Assembly (NCBI RefSeq): GCF_025398175.1
Contig: NZ_CP099734.1
Location: 2,418,001 to 2,482,000, forward strand
DNA: 64,000 nt
Source of the DNA: Photobacterium sp. TY1-4
GTDB taxonomy: Bacteria; Pseudomonadota; Gammaproteobacteria; Enterobacterales; Vibrionaceae
Reading direction: 5' to 3'
Part shown: one piece after another, positions 1-7,850 of the stretch
Layout of the letters: each line of letters begins with the position of its first letter
How positions within the stretch are numbered: position 1 is the first letter of the stretch
Program-made: the position numbers and the translations under genes
The notes under the pieces: model-generated
The model's input: the letters and a program-made list of their open reading frames with translations, nothing else
Database searches by the model: none
Told to the model about the DNA's origin: nothing

Positions 1-947
1 AGCGTATCAGTGTCTGCATCATAGAAAATCCGCTCTCCCAGCAACATACTGTCGAAGTTAATCGTCAAACCGCCACCTGAACCAACGAACTTGGTCAGTT
101 TACGCATGGTAGTTCGATCCGCCGGAAAGCTCTCTTCCAGTGCATATCCCTGGTTCGAAGCAAACTGATAGAAGTCTGTGCCATCCTCGGCCGCAGGCAG
201 CTCACCGGACAGCTCTTTGACCGTCACTTCATCCCCGGCCTGAAGCTGGCTGTTGCAGTAGTCGTATACTTGCTTGCGGTACTGTTGCTTTTCTTCTTTG
301 TCGAGCCGCGAGTCGGCGCAGAAATCTTCCACCGCTTGCATGAGTACCTGGTTCTGGACTTTGGCATCCATGCCCACTTCGGCCTGTAGGAAATCGAGGA
401 AGAAATCCGCAATTTTTCGACCAACCCGGCCTTTGATGAACGTCAGATAACGGTTCGATTCGGCATCCGTCTCCCAGGACGACAGGTCAATCCGCGCCAC
501 AATATCCATCTTGCTGACATCGAGATAATCCGTGGCACTGATATCCAGCTGCTCAGTCACTTTCATGCTGTGACAAGTCGGTAGCAAGCCAATCAACAGG
601 TAGTCTGTCGCCAGTGACTGATACTCCGCCAGCACCAGCGTTCCGGCTTCGGCAAACGGGTATTTACTCAACTCTGCCTGCAGTTTGTTGGCCGACTGGT
701 TCGAAAACGTCAGGAAATCCAGCTCGCCGCTGCGCACCTGTTTCAGCCAGTGGCAGAATTCACTGTCTTCGGCGAAATGGGCAAAGCCCTTCGCCCCTTT
801 ACTGCTGTATACCCGATGCAGCTCGGCAACCAACTCTTCTGTAGAAGTGTCGTTATTAAGCGGTTGTTTTCTGAGATGAACGTCAAGCTCATCCTGCTCA
901 TTTTTTGTCAACTGGTGAAGAATGACATTGGAAAGCGTTAGGCTCAT
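1..947 (-). CDS. yejK: Nucleoid-associated protein NdpA/YejK, 3' end outside window
   Basis: The frame opens at the ATG at 947 (MSLTLSNVILHQLTKNEQ...) and stays open to base 1, giving 315 complete codons. The segment near the window edge reads FVGSGGGLTINFDSMLLGER, which matches the C-terminal part of the NdpA/YejK family (about 335 residues), so only some 20 residues are missing. The family is a conserved 37-kDa nucleoid protein of gammaproteobacteria; its molecular role is poorly defined. It is divergent from yejL, with a 76-bp gap that must hold both promoters. This head-to-head arrangement with yejL-yejM is the usual one. Confidence 0.9.
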   Translation of the reverse strand, partial: MSLTLSNVILHQLTKNEQDELDVHLRKQPLNNDTSTEELVAELHRVYSSKGAKGFAHFAEDSEFCHWLKQVRSGELDFLTFSNQSANKLQAELSKYPFAEAGTLVLAEYQSLATDYLLIGLLPTCHSMKVTEQLDISATDYLDVSKMDIVARIDLSSWETDAESNRYLTFIKGRVGRKIADFFLDFLQAEVGMDAKVQNQVLMQAVEDFCADSRLDKEEKQQYRKQVYDYCNSQLQAGDEVTVKELSGELPAAEDGTDFYQFASNQGYALEESFPADRTTMRKLTKFVGSGGGLTINFDSMLLGERIFYDADTDT

Positions 948-1023
948 AATGGAAATATTTCAGTAAATCTAAAGTGTAGGTTATTATAAGTCGCTTTCTT
1001 TATAACTTTAAACAAGACTTCCT

Positions 1024-1242
1024 ATGCCAATTACTTCAAAATACTCGAATAAAAAAGTTGAACAAATCATTGATGACGTGTTCGATGTACTAGAGAAGCA
1101 TGAAGCTTCTGCCGAGCTGGCACTGATGATCATGGGCAACATTTCGACCAACATCATCAATGCCGACGTGCCGGCTGCCCAACGGAAAGCCATTGCTGAG
1201 AAATTCTCGCAAGCGCTGCTTTCCTCCATCAAGGAAGATTAA
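1024..1242 (+). CDS. yejL: YejL, UPF0352 (DUF1414) small protein
   Basis: This 72-residue protein starts [19 protein letters not shown] and is predicted mostly helical. Length and sequence fit the UPF0352/YejL family, which has a known fold but no assigned function. It lies 46 bp upstream of yejM and is probably co-transcribed with it. There is no signal peptide or membrane segment. Confidence 0.92.
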   Translation: MPITSKYSNKKVEQIIDDVFDVLEKHEASAELALMIMGNISTNIINADVPAAQRKAIAEKFSQALLSSIKED

Positions 1243-1288
1243 GCTTGTTGTTCGGCATCGCACATCAGACTGGGAATTTCTGACATCT

Positions 1289-3142
1289 ATGGTCACCAGC
1301 GGTAACAATTATAAAGACAAAGTGTCCCAGCTGATTGGCTGGGGTCATTGGTTCAGCTTTTTCAATATCATCGCCGCCATGCTGCTCGGCACCCGGTATA
1401 TTGAACACTCTGAATGGCCGGAAACCCTTCTCGGACAACTGTATCTCGGACTGAGCTGGGTTGGCCATTTCGGGTTCCTGGTCTTTGGCTTTTACATTCT
1501 GATCCTGTTTCCGGCCAGTTTTCTGATCCCGTCTCAGCGCCTGATGCGGCTGTTTGCCGTGTTGGTCGGTACCGTTGGCCTCACCGCCCTGCTGCTGGAT
1601 ACCCATGCCTACGAGACGCTTGAGCTGCACTTAAGCCCGCTCGTCTGGGATCTGCTGCTCAGTGGTGAAAAAACGGAACTGAATGCCCGTTGGCAATACC
1701 TGTTTATTGCGGTGCCAGCCATTTTCCTGATGCAACTGGTGCTGGCAGAGTGGATTTGGCGCAAACTCAGAAAGCTGACCCGAAAGCATGTCGGGGTACC
1801 GATTGCCATGGTTTTCGGTCTGTGCTTCCTGAGCAGCCACCTGATTTATATCTGGGCCGATGCTAACCTCTATCGCCCGGTGACGGCACAGCGCTCCAAT
1901 TTCCCACTCTCCTATCCGATGACAGCCAAAAGCTTCATGGAGAAACATGGCTGGCTGGATCGCCAGGAATACACCCGCCGTCAGGCAGCACAGGGCATCG
2001 AGGAAAGCGCGCATATTCGCTATCCGATGAGTGTGCTGAAGTTTGATGATCTGGGGACCCGGCAAAATGTCCTGCTGATCATGGTCGACAGCCTGCGTAG
2101 CGATATGGTTGCGCCGGAAACCATGCCGTATTTATCGGCATTTGCCCGGCAAAACCTGAATTTCAGCAATCACTATAGTGCCGACAACACCAATGACGGC
2201 GGCGTATTCGGCCTGTTCTACGGGCTGCCGGGCAGTTACATCAACAGCATCCGTTCGGAGCAAACCTCACCGGTCCTGCTCGATACCCTGCAAAAGCGGG
2301 GCTATCAGTTCGGCCTGTTCAGCGGCAGCGGCTTTGAAGAAACCATCTATCCGGATGCCGTATTCAGTAACCGGCTCATGCCTGATGGCGCAACGGCGGT
2401 TCATAGCGACGAACAGGCGATTACAGCGTGGAAAGGCTGGCTTGCACAGCAGCAGCGCAGAACCCCTTGGTTCAGCTACCTTGAGCTGACTTCGGTGGAA
2501 AGTTTTGAAGAGGGGGGGGACTATATTCCGAAGTTTACCCCGTCACTCGGCAATATGCAGATGAACCCGGCGGATGCCGATACCAATGTGCTGCTGAAGA
2601 ACAGCTATCGCAATGCGGCCTACCATATTGACGAGCTGCTGATGGATATTTTCAGCCAGTTGGTTGAGCAGAATGTGCTGGGCGACACCATCGTGATCGT
2701 AACCGCCAACCATGGCAGTGAGTTCAACGAAACCGGTAGCAACACTTGGGGGGCCGGCAGCAACTACAGCCAGTTCCAGCTGAAAGTGCCGATGATTATT
2801 CACTGGCCGGGGATAGTCCCGGAGAGCGTGACCCGAGCGACCAGCCATCTGGATCTGGTGCCAACCCTGATGGAATCGTTGCTGAATACGACCACGCCTT
2901 CCGCCCAATACAGCAGCGGCATCAGCCTGTTTGATCAGGATGCCAGCCGACGCTGGGTACTGGCCGGAGATGACCGCAGCATTGTGGTCCTGCAAAAAAA
3001 CACCACCACCGTGGTCGATAAATACGGGAATTACCGGGTTTATAACCAGGACTACCAACTGCAAAGTGAAGGCAAGCCGAAGCTGTCGACCCTGATGCAG
3101 GTCATGCATGAGCTCAAACGCTTCTATCAGCCGGAGCCCTAA
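1289..3142 (+). CDS. yejM: YejM/PbgA (LapC) inner-membrane sulfatase-like regulator of LPS synthesis
   Basis: 617 residues. The N-terminal ~190 residues hold about five membrane segments; the rest is a periplasmic alkaline-phosphatase/sulfatase-fold domain (VLLIMVDSLRSDM near residue 255, TANHGSEFNETG further on). In Escherichia coli the homologue senses periplasmic LPS and restrains LapB/FtsH-driven degradation of LpxC, and the sulfatase fold is thought not to be an active sulfatase. The frame is open further upstream to 1160, but that part overlaps yejL in another frame; MVTSGNNYKDKVSQLIGWGHW at 1289 aligns with the family start. A terminator follows 12 bp downstream. Confidence 0.93.
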   Translation: MVTSGNNYKDKVSQLIGWGHWFSFFNIIAAMLLGTRYIEHSEWPETLLGQLYLGLSWVGHFGFLVFGFYILILFPASFLIPSQRLMRLFAVLVGTVGLTALLLDTHAYETLELHLSPLVWDLLLSGEKTELNARWQYLFIAVPAIFLMQLVLAEWIWRKLRKLTRKHVGVPIAMVFGLCFLSSHLIYIWADANLYRPVTAQRSNFPLSYPMTAKSFMEKHGWLDRQEYTRRQAAQGIEESAHIRYPMSVLKFDDLGTRQNVLLIMVDSLRSDMVAPETMPYLSAFARQNLNFSNHYSADNTNDGGVFGLFYGLPGSYINSIRSEQTSPVLLDTLQKRGYQFGLFSGSGFEETIYPDAVFSNRLMPDGATAVHSDEQAITAWKGWLAQQQRRTPWFSYLELTSVESFEEGGDYIPKFTPSLGNMQMNPADADTNVLLKNSYRNAAYHIDELLMDIFSQLVEQNVLGDTIVIVTANHGSEFNETGSNTWGAGSNYSQFQLKVPMIIHWPGIVPESVTRATSHLDLVPTLMESLLNTTTPSAQYSSGISLFDQDASRRWVLAGDDRSIVVLQKNTTTVVDKYGNYRVYNQDYQLQSEGKPKLSTLMQVMHELKRFYQPEP

Positions 3143-3153
3143 TCAATCCGCTC

Positions 3154-3181
3154 AAGGCAACCCTCGGGTTGCCTTTATTTT
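3154..3181 (+). terminator. Rho-independent terminator after yejM
   Basis: Hairpin with 9-bp arms AAGGCAACC / GGTTGCCTT and a 4-base loop, followed by TATTTTG. It lies 12 bp after the yejM stop. Confidence 0.85.
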
Positions 3182-3200
3182 GTCGACGCTTAATTGCTGC

Positions 3201-3458
3201 TCAAAAATACGACGAATTGTCAGCGTAGCACTGCTCAAAACCATCCTGCCAGCCATGAGCATACTTGGGATCGCCAGCCAGGCGTTCCGGATCCTGCCGG
3301 AAACCGTCAAGATAGGTTTTTGCCTCCAGTTTCCGGCTGCTGCACCCATCCTGATACCCATCCAAGTAGTTCCGGGTAAACCCGAGCTCCACTAAACGTT
3401 CATGTCGCGTTTCGGCACAACCAGCCAGGAGAACCACCAGGATCAACCGTAAAACCAC
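3201..3458 (-). CDS. Small putative outer-membrane lipoprotein
   Basis: 85 residues if translation starts at the GTG at 3458. That start gives a compact lipoprotein signal, MVLRLILVVLLAGC, with lipobox LAGC, and is preceded six bases upstream by GGGGGAGG. An ATG start at 3512 would add 18 hydrophilic residues before the signal and is less likely. The mature part contains two copies of a YxDGxxDGC / YxHGWxDGFxxC pattern with paired cysteines, which may form a disulfide. I do not recognise a named family; it is convergent with yejM. Function unknown. Confidence 0.7.
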   Translation of the reverse strand: MVLRLILVVLLAGCAETRHERLVELGFTRNYLDGYQDGCSSRKLEAKTYLDGFRQDPERLAGDPKYAHGWQDGFEQCYADNSSYF

Positions 3459-3628
3459 CGGGAACCTCCCCCGGCACTGACGCACATCCCCCTCCATTTC
3501 AGCCTCCGGCAATCACAAAATCCCACCACATAAAATTAGCCTTCCCTATCCGGCAGCCCTGTCTTACTTATGAAACTTTTGCGTCAATCATCCCGCATCT
3601 CCTCAGCCAGGATCCCGGCCCGGCGACT

Positions 3629-3637
3629 TGCTATACT
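3629..3637 (+). promoter_or_regulatory. Extended -10 promoter for the SDR gene
   Basis: TGCTATACT is an extended -10 element (TGnTATACT). It lies about 85 bp before the likely SDR start. No good -35 is visible, which is usual for extended -10 promoters. Confidence 0.4.
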
Positions 3638-3724
3638 GAGAGCCGCGACAAAACAGACAAGCAATCGCTATTCATTAACGATACCTTTATGGCAAACGAC
3701 AGATTTATGCCAAACGACAGATTT

Positions 3725-4420
3725 ATGGCAAAACATGTCCTCATTACCGGTGCCAACCGCGGCGTCGGGCTGGCGCTGGTCGATGTCTACCTGGCCGATG
3801 GCTGGCAGGTCTATGCCTGCTGTCGACTGCCGGGGCAGGCAGCTGCGCTGCAACAACGCCGACAAGCCCATCCGGCCCTGACCCTGTTGGCGCTGGATGT
3901 CACCGATCACGCAGCAATCACGGCGCTGAGCCGCCAACTGGCCGATGTTTCGCTGGATTTGCTGATTAACAATGCCGGTTACTACGGGCCGAAGGGATAC
4001 GGGTTCGGCAATACGGATGCGGATGAATGGCGTCAGGTCCTGGAGGTCAACACAATCGCGCCGCTCAAGTTGGCCGAGGCTTTCTATCCTCAGCTCAGCC
4101 GCTCGCAACCCGGGAACATTGCCTGCATCTCATCGAAAGTCGGCAGTATGACGGAAAACACCAGCGGTGGCGGTTATATTTATCGCTCGTCAAAAGCGGC
4201 GCTGAACTCGGTGGTCAAGAGCCTGTCCAACGACTTGCTGCCGCAGGGGATCAAGACGGTTGCGCTGCACCCCGGCTGGGTGCAAACAGAAATGGGCGGG
4301 CCGAATGCGATAATATCTGCACCTGAATCGGCGCTGGGGCTGAAAAATGTCATTGATCACCTAAGCCCGGAGCAAAGCGGCGGTTTTTATAATTACGATG
4401 GCTCGGTGATCCCGTGGTAA
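3725..4420 (+). CDS. SDR family NAD(P)-dependent oxidoreductase
   Basis: 231 residues from ATG 3725 (MAKHVLITGANRGVGLALVD). Seen directly: the TGxxxGxG cofactor motif (TGANRGVG), NNAG, and the catalytic YxxxK (YRSSK), the classical short-chain dehydrogenase set. It resembles the C-factor/CsgA-like subgroup; the substrate cannot be inferred. The start is ambiguous because an 18-bp unit, ATGGCAAACGACAGATTT, is duplicated just upstream, giving in-frame ATGs at 3689, 3707 and 3725; the Rossmann strand begins right after the last. Convergent with the DUF2938 gene. Confidence 0.85.
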   Translation: MAKHVLITGANRGVGLALVDVYLADGWQVYACCRLPGQAAALQQRRQAHPALTLLALDVTDHAAITALSRQLADVSLDLLINNAGYYGPKGYGFGNTDADEWRQVLEVNTIAPLKLAEAFYPQLSRSQPGNIACISSKVGSMTENTSGGGYIYRSSKAALNSVVKSLSNDLLPQGIKTVALHPGWVQTEMGGPNAIISAPESALGLKNVIDHLSPEQSGGFYNYDGSVIPW

Positions 4421-4548
4421 TTGCCGGCATCGAACAGAAGGCGTGATGTACCGGCTCAATTGAGGCTTTGCAGGTCTCTGGCGCACATCAAAAACGTAGT
4501 GAAATTGACGCGAATTTAAGCACAATAAACGAACCTCGGAAATTGTAT

Positions 4549-5037
4549 TCAATTTACCGACATCACCAGCCCTGTCAGATATAACCCCACGCCAAATGAA
4601 GCATGTGCCATCAGGCTGCGCACTCTGGCAGTATTGGGCTGGGGTGTTTTTGAGGCCGCAATTCCCGCCCCCATGCAAGGCTGCATCAGGAAAAACGGTG
4701 CGACGACCGTTGCGACACCAATCATCAATGCCGGAAGCAAGGTGGGAGATGCTAACCAGATCTCCCCCCAACCCAGCAACAAAATCCCCGCGAAGGCGAT
4801 ACCAATCAGATAGTGAGCTGTCCAACCGATGATCGCTTCACCTTTAACCACAGGTGCCTGCACAATACTGTCGTGGGCGAATTGCCCCGTCTGAAAATGC
4901 CCAATCCAGCGGCCAACCATGGCGTAATTCAGAGATGGGATCTGGAAACAGACTTTCAGAAACAAGGCCCATAAATCCATGACCAGGGTTGCACCAATGC
5001 CCAGTGCGACGACGCGTAATATAAAATCGGGTTCCAT
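4549..5037 (-). CDS. DUF2938 family integral membrane protein
   Basis: 162 residues from ATG 5037 (MEPDFILRVVALGIGATLVMD), chosen because AAGGAGAG lies directly upstream; the frame is open to 5085. About four hydrophobic segments are visible, with the family pattern GxGATLxMDxWA near the N terminus and a conserved GWTAHYxIG segment. DUF2938 has no known function. It is divergent from an ArsR-rhodanese regulator with a shared 145-bp intergenic region carrying palindromes, so it is probably part of that regulon. Confidence 0.82.
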   Translation of the reverse strand: MEPDFILRVVALGIGATLVMDLWALFLKVCFQIPSLNYAMVGRWIGHFQTGQFAHDSIVQAPVVKGEAIIGWTAHYLIGIAFAGILLLGWGEIWLASPTLLPALMIGVATVVAPFFLMQPCMGAGIAASKTPQPNTARVRSLMAHASFGVGLYLTGLVMSVN

Positions 5038-5115
5038 GTTGGGTTCTCTCCTTACTGTTGGTGTGTCGCCCATGATGTGATTCACTCAATAAATGCAGTG
5101 AATGCGGCAGCGAGG

Positions 5116-5136
5116 GTATCAATAAATCGATGATAC
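5116..5136. promoter_or_regulatory. Possible second, degenerate operator facing the DUF2938 gene
   Basis: GTATCA...TGATAC arms flank a centre (AATAAATCGA) that resembles the centre of the stronger palindrome at 5143-5162. Its position between the two divergent start codons suggests a weaker regulator site for the DUF2938 promoter. Inference only. Confidence 0.35.
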
Positions 5137-5138
5137 TC

Positions 5139-5162
5139 TATAATTCAATAAATTAATTGAAT
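5139..5162 (+). promoter_or_regulatory. -10 element and overlapping ArsR-rhodanese operator
   Basis: A perfect TATAAT lies at 5139-5144, and the palindrome ATTCAATAAATTAATTGAAT occupies 5143-5162, overlapping its end and the expected start point. The same palindrome (one base different in the centre) occurs before the MFS gene at 6011-6030, which points to autoregulation by the adjacent ArsR-type protein. Confidence 0.6.
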
Positions 5163-5182
5163 GATGAGGCAGTTAAACTTCT

Positions 5183-5839
5183 ATGTCAACAATAAACAAA
5201 CAGTATCATATGCATTCCGAATTGGCTGAGCTTGCACGGCCGTTGGGTAATGCTCATCGACTCATCTTGTTGGAGCACATCGCTCAAGGGGAAAAGCCCG
5301 TTGAGAAACTGGCTGAGCTTGCAGATCTGACTGTAGCCAATACTTCTCAACATCTGCAGCAGTTAAAAAGGAATGGCTATGTTCAGACACGCCGTGAAGG
5401 GAAACATGTGTTTTATCGTCTTAGTGATGGACCTGTCGTGGAACTCCTGATAGCACTGCGTCAATTTGCGGAGTTTCATCATTCAGAGATCAGGATGCTG
5501 GTTCAAGGCACCTTACATCATCAGCAGGGTGTGGAAGCGATTTCGCGGGAAGAGCTGTTAGTGCGTATACAGGAAAACAGTGTGACCTTGCTGGATGTTC
5601 GCCCCGAAGAAGAATTTGAGCAGGGCCATCTACCCGGGGCAATCAACATACCGTTTGGTGAGCTTGAGGCGCGTCTCTCTGAGCTGCCGAAAGAGCAAGA
5701 AATTGTCGCTTATTGTCGCGGCCCCTATTGTTCTTTATCCATTACAGCCGTCACTACGCTTCAGGAAAAAGGTTTATCGGCCCGCCGTTTAAACATTGGT
5801 GTCCCAGAATGGAAAGCTGCAGGTTACCCGGTTCGATGA
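5183..5839 (+). CDS. ArsR-family repressor fused to a rhodanese domain
   Basis: 218 residues. Residues ~12-95 are a winged helix of the ArsR type (recognition region LTVANTSQHLQQLKRNGYV, wing REGKHVFYRL). Residues ~118-218 are a rhodanese domain with LLDVRPEEEFEQGHLPGAINIP and an active loop CRGPYC, giving Cys178 and Cys183. The classical ArsR metal motif CxC in the third helix is absent, so sensing probably goes through the rhodanese thiols (sulfane sulfur or a redox/electrophile signal); this is inference. It overlaps its own operator and is followed by an MFS transporter with the same operator. Confidence 0.88.
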   Translation: MSTINKQYHMHSELAELARPLGNAHRLILLEHIAQGEKPVEKLAELADLTVANTSQHLQQLKRNGYVQTRREGKHVFYRLSDGPVVELLIALRQFAEFHHSEIRMLVQGTLHHQQGVEAISREELLVRIQENSVTLLDVRPEEEFEQGHLPGAINIPFGELEARLSELPKEQEIVAYCRGPYCSLSITAVTTLQEKGLSARRLNIGVPEWKAAGYPVR

Positions 5840-5877
5840 GTGTATCAGTCTTTCGATTGGCGTGACTTTGCATAAAG

Positions 5878-5901
5878 CCATCGCCCCGCTCAGGGCGATG
5901 G
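5878..5901 (+). terminator. Hairpin after the ArsR-rhodanese gene, possible weak terminator
   Basis: CCATCGCCC / GGGCGATGG, 9-bp arms and a 6-base loop, 40 bp after the stop. No T-tract follows, so an intrinsic terminator is doubtful. Confidence 0.35.
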
Positions 5902-5973
5902 GCTGCCACGGTTCTGAATTGTCCGAGCTTTCCTGTTAAGGCCTGTGACTCCATCATTTGATCCATTTTCATG

Positions 5974-6037
5974 TTGACAGTTATGAAATCACACCCATAC
6001 ACTATACATCATTCAATAAATCAATTGAATGATGTAT
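5974..6037 (+). promoter_or_regulatory. MFS promoter with strong palindromic operator
   Basis: -35 TTGACA at 5974-5979, -10 TACACT at 5998-6003 (18-bp spacer), and immediately downstream an inverted repeat with 14-bp perfect arms (6004-6017 and 6024-6037) around AAATCA. The core ATTCAATAAATCAATTGAAT (6011-6030) matches the operator before the ArsR-rhodanese gene. The layout, with the operator covering the start site, is typical of repression. Confidence 0.65.
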
Positions 6038-6116
6038 TGATATATACACATGTTGATGGAGCAATGCCAACAGACTTTTGTTGGCGCTGATCATGGCCGT
6101 TATTAAGGAATAGAAA

Positions 6117-7535
6117 GTGCAGACAAGAACGAACGATACAAAGCCAAATTTTAAGCTTGCATTCACCTTGCTTGCAGTGGTGCAGGCAACACTGATTTTC
6201 ACCATTGTGATGATAGGTATTCCTTTACCGACAATTGGTGTGGCGTTTGGGATCAACGAAGCTGATTTACTTCTGGTCAGTACCGCATACGGTTTATCTT
6301 TCAGCGGACTCCTGCTATTTGGCGGGCGCTTAACAGACAAGTTTGGCGGCAGAGTTCTCTTGATTATCGGATTATGTGTATTCGGTTTAGCGTCTGTCGG
6401 TGCAGCCTTGTCTTTCCATTTTTCAGGGATGGTCATGATGCGATTTCTGCAAGGTGCAGGGGCCGCGATGACAGCACCGGCAGCAATCGCTGTCCTCCGG
6501 AGTTTGTTTCCTCAGCCTGATGATTTCTCACGTGCCATGGCAACTTGGGGAGGCGTCTCCGTTTTAGGGGGCGGGGTTGGTTTTCTCGCATCCGGTGTGG
6601 TGACGACATGGGTTTCATGGCGTTGGATGTTTATCGTCCCAGTGCTGGTTTCATTGATTGGTTTGGCTGCAGTCGCATGGTTATTACCGAAAGGGGATAA
6701 GCCAATGATGTCGAACCAACCTGGACTTGATCCGCTCGGTGCCTTGCTTGCAACATTGGGGATTGCCCTTTGCAGTTATGGACTGATTGCCAGCGGTGAT
6801 TTTGCTTGGTCATCTCCAAGGGTGTATGGGCCTTTGTGCGTTGGTATTAGCCTGCTCAGCATTTTTTTATTGGTGGAAAGACATGCCAAAGCGCCTTTAT
6901 TGCCACCTGGTTTTGTTCGAGAGCCAAACCGCATCGTCGGCTTGATCGGCATCCTATTGGCCTCGGCCAGTATGGGATTGGTCACTTTCTTGCTGTCTTT
7001 GTTCCTTCAAGTCCAGCAAAACTGGACGCCACTTGAAACTGCGGGGGCATTCATTCCCTACACCTTGACGCTGCTACTCATGAATCGTGCTGCCGGCGGT
7101 ATTGTCAGCCGTTTGGGGCCGTTGAAAGTGACCATTTTGGGTTTATTGATCGGTTCTATTGGGCTGGCCTTGTTATCAGGCATTCACCTTCAGGTCACAT
7201 ACATTTCAGGATTGCTGCCTGGGATCGTTGCACTGACAATCGGCACATCAATGATGTTTGCGGGCTCAGCGGTCTTGTCGACAATGAATGTGCCTCAGCA
7301 ACAAGCTGGCTTAGCTGGTGGAGTGATGAATACAGCCATGGAGTTGGGCCCGACATTTGGTTTGGCGTCACTCATGGCTGTTGCCGGTTTTGCACCGAGT
7401 GTTGTCAGTGGCTATAGCCTGGCTTTCGGGACAGCAGCAGGGGTTTATCTGTTTGCTGCGGGGCTGGCATGGTTTCTGACATGCCACAAACCTCACCAAA
7501 TGGAAACAGTCGGGGCCGGTAACACGGAGTCATAG
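6117..7535 (+). CDS. MFS drug-type exporter (DHA2, 14-TM class)
   Basis: 472 residues, starting at a GTG at 6117 with AAGGAA seven bases upstream. It has about 14 hydrophobic segments, the MFS loop motif GRLTDKFGGR between TM2 and TM3, and the export motif WGGVSVLGGGVGFLASG in TM5. Length and motifs fit the DHA2 proton-driven exporters (EmrB/QacA type). The operator shared with the ArsR-rhodanese gene implies it is induced by that regulator's ligand. The substrate is unknown; it may be a thiol-reactive or sulfur compound, but that is a guess. Confidence 0.85.
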   Translation: MQTRTNDTKPNFKLAFTLLAVVQATLIFTIVMIGIPLPTIGVAFGINEADLLLVSTAYGLSFSGLLLFGGRLTDKFGGRVLLIIGLCVFGLASVGAALSFHFSGMVMMRFLQGAGAAMTAPAAIAVLRSLFPQPDDFSRAMATWGGVSVLGGGVGFLASGVVTTWVSWRWMFIVPVLVSLIGLAAVAWLLPKGDKPMMSNQPGLDPLGALLATLGIALCSYGLIASGDFAWSSPRVYGPLCVGISLLSIFLLVERHAKAPLLPPGFVREPNRIVGLIGILLASASMGLVTFLLSLFLQVQQNWTPLETAGAFIPYTLTLLLMNRAAGGIVSRLGPLKVTILGLLIGSIGLALLSGIHLQVTYISGLLPGIVALTIGTSMMFAGSAVLSTMNVPQQQAGLAGGVMNTAMELGPTFGLASLMAVAGFAPSVVSGYSLAFGTAAGVYLFAAGLAWFLTCHKPHQMETVGAGNTES

Positions 7536-7850
7536 ACACGGCACATCCATTTTTAAGTTTCCCCACGAGCAATTTTGCAGCGCTGATTCAACAAGGTGAT
7601 TAAAGGCATCTGTATCCACCAGTTGCCTTTTCATCGCATTCCTCGACTGTATTTATCTCCTGTTAGCATACCACCGCTTTCCCGTCCCCTGGTGATGCCC
7701 CACCGCCCACCCAGCAGGCATTTTTCGTGTCTGTATTTGACGCAACTGATTGAAAATTCGGTTATCTGTTGTGTATTGAGTCGCAAATCGGTGAACACGG
7801 CCAGCCAGATCCCCAGATTCACCGGCGAACATCTGGCTTTCTGTCATCAA
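7536..7850 (+). other. Stretch before the diguanylate cyclase; no gene supported
   Basis: The cyclase frame is open upstream to 7596 (85 extra codons), but this part is rich in Pro, His, Ser and Cys, has no family resemblance and lacks a ribosome site at its candidate starts. I treat it as leader. No terminator or promoter is clear. Confidence 0.4.
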
